Shown in pieces: positions 60,101 to 64,000 of a DNA stretch of 64,000 nucleotides (within the stretch, counting starts at the first letter, position 1; each line of letters begins with the position of its first letter). The notes under the pieces were generated by a model. It ran no database searches, had not been told where the DNA came from, and was given only the letters and a program-made list of their open reading frames with translations. Made by a program: the position numbers and the translations under genes. Location: assembly GCA_002224055.1 (NCBI GenBank), contig AZLU01000003.1, positions 124,001 to 188,000 on the forward strand. The letters run 5' to 3'. Source of the stretch: Pezizomycotina sp. ARF18. Taxonomy: Eukaryota; Ascomycota.

Positions 60101-60742
60101 CTATGATTATCCTGGCATATATTCTTGGTCAGCAACGTCGGTGGGAGGAAGCACAGAAATTACATTCACAGGCCGTACAATACTATAAAACCAAACTAGG
60201 ACCACTTCATCCAGACACCATTAAAGAGACAATAGTATTGGCAACAGTTTACACATCCAACGGCCAACACTCAGTGGCAGAGAGTCTTTTCGTGTCAGCC
60301 TTGGATTCTTATCGAAGTTTACGACTAAACCAAGAACATGACGATATTTTGGGCGTTATGCGTGATTTAAGGAGAAACTTCGAAAAACAACGTAAAATCG
60401 AAAAGGCGCTGAACCTTCAAGAGGATATACTAGTAATTTGCAAGAAAAAGTACGGCGGCGATGTTCCTTCGACACTTTTGATCGAGGAGAAGGAAAATCT
60501 TGCGCGCTTATATTGTGACATACGCCCGACTTGAAGAAGCGGAATTGCTCAGGAAAGAATTGGTAGGTTTTTGGACCGAAAGATGCGGTGAATACGATCG
60601 TAAAACGCTAAACAACATGCGGAACCTCGCGATCACCTACTCTTTTCAAGAAAAATGGAGAGAAGCTGTGGATCAGATGGAGAAAGTAATTACTATGAAG
60701 CTCGAATCGAATGGCAACCTAAAGAGGGAGAGCCCACGATAG
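57144..60742 (+). CDS. Fungal NLR-like STAND protein: Goodbye/DUF7708-like, NACHT, TPR
   Basis: NLR-like STAND proteins sense non-self or cell damage in fungi. The ATG at 57144 starts MSKAKTFWEQARERYAKEIE. The N-terminal helical domain contains an IWGPLKLVIT motif near 57410, then an intron (57445-57534) and LEMLADMIGLLVTNAQRYL, LVNFYFDMIDFCARAVRYF: the Goodbye/DUF7708 pattern. The NACHT domain has a Walker A GKPGAGKS at 58157-58180, Walker B FCLVDAVDE at 58448-58474 and RFCVISR near 58540. After an intron (58766-58816) comes SIYDAIFRRLS and a winged-helix-like part. The C-terminus has kinesin-light-chain-type TPRs: IHKRIFGDRHPYTLQDMHNL, EALGAQLLKTRTEIYGENSL, RWEEAQKLHSQAVQYYKTKL, KIEKALNLQEDILVICKKKY and EEAELLRKELVGFWTERCGE. 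At the second splice junction the spliced codon would be TGA where Trp fits. About six or more frame changes in all; broken, or mis-assembled like its neighbours. It sits between copies 8 and 9. Confidence 0.85.
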
Positions 60743-61178
60743 AAGATGATCTAAATCGATCGCAAGGATGGCGGTTGCATATTGTATGACCTAGCTCGAA
60801 TTCTGCTTCAAAAAGTTCAAATCTATTCAATGCCTCGAAAAGGTATGGGATGTGTGGTTTTCCGGGGTATAACGACGTTTAGTCATGATATAATTATACT
60901 TGAGTAGTTATAATACTTTTCTTTTTCCCATACCCCATTTTGCATTTCTTATCTTGTTTTACAACTACTTGATTAAATCTTAAGCTGCCATATTCACATT
61001 ACCTATGTAAAAATCTACCCCGGCGCTTGTATCAGCCATCAAGCTGTGTTATAACACCATTATTAAGAAAAGGAGGTAAATCAGGCGCTAGTTATATTCC
61101 AAGTAACGAAGGGAAAAGAAAAATATCTTGCAAAGGTCCTCCTGCAATATAATGAGTAAATTGGTCTTTCTTTACCGC
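60743..61178. other. Intergenic, no gene seen
   Basis: AT-rich 3' flank of the NLR and of copy 9, which converge here. No supported reading frame. Confidence 0.5.
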
Positions 61179-61560
61179 TCACCAGCCAGGCCTTTCCCCG
61201 CTCGGATCAAATTTTGAACTGGCTGCCGAGTAAGGCGTGGAAAATTTCTTATCGTTGTCTAGCCATTGCGCTTTAAACATACAGCCCGCTTCATGGCGCC
61301 GGGCATAAGAGGACCTATAATTTACCAGCCAACTCACGCCACTGTGGGCATTGGGTGCATAGCTCTGCGTCGCAACGTTTGTAATACTAAATTTCCTCGT
61401 CTTCACGCCATAGAAAGCCTATAACTTCAGCCTCATAAAAACAAGATCGCAGTAGCTAGTGGTACAGTAGGAATTTTCACAGTAAAGGCGAACAGGTGTA
61501 GGTTCTGGCTCCATTCCAGCTGCGAAATTGCAGGCGGATAAAAAAATATCCAGTCTACAT
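61179..61560 (-). pseudogene. Cysteine-rich Met-Cys/PKP family, copy 9 (broken)
   Basis: Minus strand. Recognisable landmarks in several frames: RLDIFLSACNFAAGMEPEPT, PVRLYCENSYCTTSYC, GFLWREDEE, YYKRCDAELCTQCPQWREL, then AQWLDNDKKFSTPYSAASS and the start of the tail (SGERPGW). About four breaks, the most of any copy in the right array. The PEPTPVRLYCE stretch is closest to PDPVRLFLDR of copy 8. Probably a true pseudogene. Confidence 0.6.
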
Positions 61561-62532
61561 ATCCTGTGGCTGTTTTTCGTCAAAATGATCAGGATTTTCA
61601 ATGGCAAAGCTTGAGAGGAGATCCTAAGATTTTCAGTAAAGGTCAATTAAAGACCATAGAAAGGAATGTAGATAAAGACACGTCCTGCTCTGGGAAGACG
61701 AGATTATATGATATTATATTCTATCATACTAGTAAAAAAGATTGTTCATTTAGTTCGAAGTTTGAGTACAATAGAAATGAAACAGTAGTGATTTCCCTAT
61801 ACAATAAATAAAGACTCGTTCACGACATCATCCAAAGCAAACGCAAACAAATGATATATTATGAAAAGTGTTTGGACGACAACCCACCTCCAACTCTGTG
61901 GGCGCACTTTTTGGTGATATTCGAATCTTAGTACCGGACTCTGAACCGTATTTTCTTGCTACAAGACGCTATAGACATACCAGAATCTTTACAGAGAGTT
62001 TAAGAAGAAAGAAGAAGAAGACAAAAGAGCGGTTATAAGGATGATAGTATCGCTTTAAGTAACCCGTATTACAAGGCTTGTATAGACGTATTACTAAAAT
62101 AATATTAGAAAATAGCAAAGAAAAAGAAAAGAGACTAGCAGAAGCTGAACTCATCTGACCTTAACATCTTGCTTTTGATCCTGCCCACGCGGGAAATGCT
62201 TTTTATTTTCCTCCGCTTTTTTTGTTTAGTGTCCATTTTACGATACTTAGGTATCAGATCGGTAGAGTGAAGCTGCAAGGCGTCTTCGTTACAAATCATC
62301 TGCCCAGATACTGTCCAAGAGAGGTCATTTAGCTACGGGCGATTTTGCTTCTATTAAGCGCCGTTGGCGAATTCTTCCAGATAATCACAAAGTGAGACGG
62401 ATGATTGGACGATTACGCTAAATTAATCGCGAAAAATTTATTAACTTATTAAATAGATCTACATGCGGAAGTTACACGCCGTAAAATGTTTACCGAACAC
62501 CTTATTTGTTCTTCTGTTAGCCACTACTCGCT
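61561..62532. other. Spacer between copies 9 and 10
   Basis: A plus-strand open stretch near 61566-61811 (for example KIFSKGQLKTIERNVDKDTS) lies where partner units sit beside copies 6-8, but its sequence does not resemble them. It may be a diverged partner or chance. The rest, up to 62532, has no supported gene. Confidence 0.35.
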
Positions 62533-62949
62533 CTAGGAATTTAAATTCACCGTCTTCGGTACCGTCATGAACCTCTCGCCCTCTCTTGCGTTCCGCGGCG
62601 CCGGAACCGTACTGTACGGCTTTGCTGAGACCTCTGGGATTTGGGTCAAAGAATTTAAACCGAGCCTACTTAAGAGCATCTCTATTTTATATCCGCGGCT
62701 ACCTGTGCTAGGGTCTTGGAGATCAATAAGAAAGTCGAGCAACGGGCCACAATACTCACAGGGACAAGGTTCCCTATAGAACTTGGCATTCTCGTCCTCC
62801 CAAAAAAGGTATCCCAGATAATGGGCGTATATAGGCGGCCGCCGATCGCAGGTCCGGGCACCACAAGGCGCTCCCCTAAACGAGAAGACAAATTGGGTTT
62901 CCCTCGGAGAGCAGAGGCATGTAAAGTAAATGTGGCGCTCCCTGCACAT
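62533..62949 (-). CDS. Cysteine-rich Met-Cys/PKP family, copy 10 (intact, divergent)
   Basis: Complete 138-residue frame from the ATG at 62949: MCRERHIYFTCLCSPRETQF. It keeps the family order but is the most divergent: GAPCGARTCDRRPPIYAHYL, core LGYLFWEDENAKFYREPC with PCEYCGPLLDFL in place of the C-x5-C-x2-C-x2-W pattern, LNSLTQIPEVSAKPYS, and the tail RFMTVPKTVNLNS. The second half of the core has lost the QC..W element, and the tail has VPKT for FPKP. An open frame in spite of this divergence suggests a retained function, perhaps a changed one. Confidence 0.72.
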   Translation of the reverse strand: MCRERHIYFTCLCSPRETQFVFSFRGAPCGARTCDRRPPIYAHYLGYLFWEDENAKFYREPCPCEYCGPLLDFLIDLQDPSTGSRGYKIEMLLSRLGLNSLTQIPEVSAKPYSTVPAPRNAREGERFMTVPKTVNLNS

Positions 62950-64000
62950 ATTTACTAAGTTTTATCGGCTGTGTCCTTATTTTCCGAAATAGGATAGATT
63001 TTAGGGAATTAGTAGTTTCGCGATTCTTGAAGACTGTGTTTTTTTTATATATTCTGGTATATGATTCTGGAGGGCAGTATGCAAAAGGGCACAGATTTAT
63101 AGGCATTTAAAACCACAAGGTCGTGCATATGTAATATATATCACAGCCTTCACAGAGATAGAAGCTGGAGCTTGCGGAAATATCAAAGTTGGGTATTTCT
63201 GTCACTGTTTTATGCTTCATCTCCGGCCTCGACGAAGCATTCGAGTAAGTTTAATGGCATCTATTAAAAAAATATGAGGACAAGCTAAATGGTCGCAAAA
63301 TCATTGGCCACAATCCTCTTTATTGGTGAATGGTGGGGGTTTTCTTCTTAGTCTTATCCAGCTAGCCTTTGTAGTATCCGAACATTTATTCATATAACAC
63401 GCTACTATCAAAAACTAAAAGTCTGTTAATATTTTCAGTTTGGCAAAAGGAAAAAAAAAAAAAACACGTATGTCCCACCTCGTCATCGCCCAAGGACATG
63501 ATAAAACCGACCTATCTCCCAAAGTTCTGAGCCCAGTACGTAACCCTCTCCCTGTCCATCCCCGATAACAGCGGCTCTAAGTGTATCCAGATGCGAAGGT
63601 AATTTATTATACTATACACTCGGAGGATCACTCATGTCTTTATCTTGATGCAGTCTCGACCCTACGAAGTAGGATCTTGACTAAGAGGTAAACTTGTGCC
63701 AAATAAAGATATACATGGTTAAGTACATCCACTTATAATCTCCCCAGTTACCTGATTGCAATGAATCCGCAGCTAGGCAGCAGGTTCCGTCAGGCTATAG
63801 ATGGGTAGGGCTCAACTATCGCGCGCCATTGCTATCCGGTTTCCGCACTACTGCCAACCAAAGCGCTCGCCGTTTTGCGGAGGCAGATAATCTGGCCGCT
63901 CAATCCTTGTGAACTCCTTCATTGCGTTCCGGCCGGTGATTTTTTTATTATCTTCCATTTTAACTCAAACTACTTTTTTGGATCTTGAATTCTCTTGGCG
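62950..64000. other. Right end, no gene seen
   Basis: AT-rich, with an A-run near 63452-63465 and no supported reading frame. About 950 bases upstream of copy 10 (on its 5' side) I do not find the partner sequence that sits beside copies 6-8. Confidence 0.45.

Noticed and set aside
1-64000. tRNA or rRNA genes
   Set aside because: No convincing cloverleaf or rRNA core sequence was noticed by eye; a covariance-model scan would be needed to exclude them.

Overview
The window looks like nuclear DNA of a filamentous ascomycete (Pezizomycotina). Evidence: introns of about 55-150 bp with GT..AG ends and CTAAC-like branch points, orthologs of TAP42, TYW3, GEM1/Miro, GPI16/PIG-T, BYE1 and SLM1, a NACHT-TPR NLR of fungal type, and long gene-poor stretches. 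The genus cannot be told from the sequence. Almost every conserved gene changes reading frame several times inside otherwise well-kept exons, often where a homopolymer is one base short. I read this mainly as small-indel error in the assembly, not as mass gene death, so 'broken' calls below are provisional.

Layout. 1-2.2 kb: no gene seen. 2.3-5 kb: TAP42 and a hemerythrin-domain protein (+). 5.5-6.8 kb and 9.9-10.8 kb: unrecognised minus-strand genes. 11.7-12.6 kb: TYW3 (+). 13.6-14.6 kb: an unrecognised minus-strand gene with an internal repeat. 14.6-21.3 kb: gene-poor. 21.3-21.8 kb: an unrecognised remnant. 22.2-27.4 kb: five plus-strand copies of a small cysteine-rich protein family. 28.2-38.6 kb: conserved block GEM1 (-), GPI16 (+), BYE1 (+). 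38.6-46.3 kb: gene desert. 46.6-50.6 kb: an unrecognised gene, SLM1 (+) and a ZNF830-like zinc-finger protein (-). 51.6-52.5 kb: an unrecognised multi-exon gene. 52.9-62.9 kb: five minus-strand copies of the same cysteine-rich family, with a large NLR (57.1-60.7 kb, +) lying between them.

The most interesting content is the cysteine-rich family: ten copies in two arrays that point toward each other across about 25 kb, most of it conserved genes. Members are about 130-145 residues, begin with Met-Cys, carry a central G-[YF]..D..YY..C-x5-C-x2-C..W core, and end in a W-x-[FV]-P-K-P-like tail. No signal peptide is evident, and I do not recognise the family. In the right array at least three copies share an upstream region with a second, divergently read sequence that was duplicated together with them. 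Three copies (23.6, 25.9 and 62.5 kb) are fully open; the others carry one to several breaks. The family, its head-to-head partner and the NLR among them look like a lineage-specific, birth-and-death locus worth following up.
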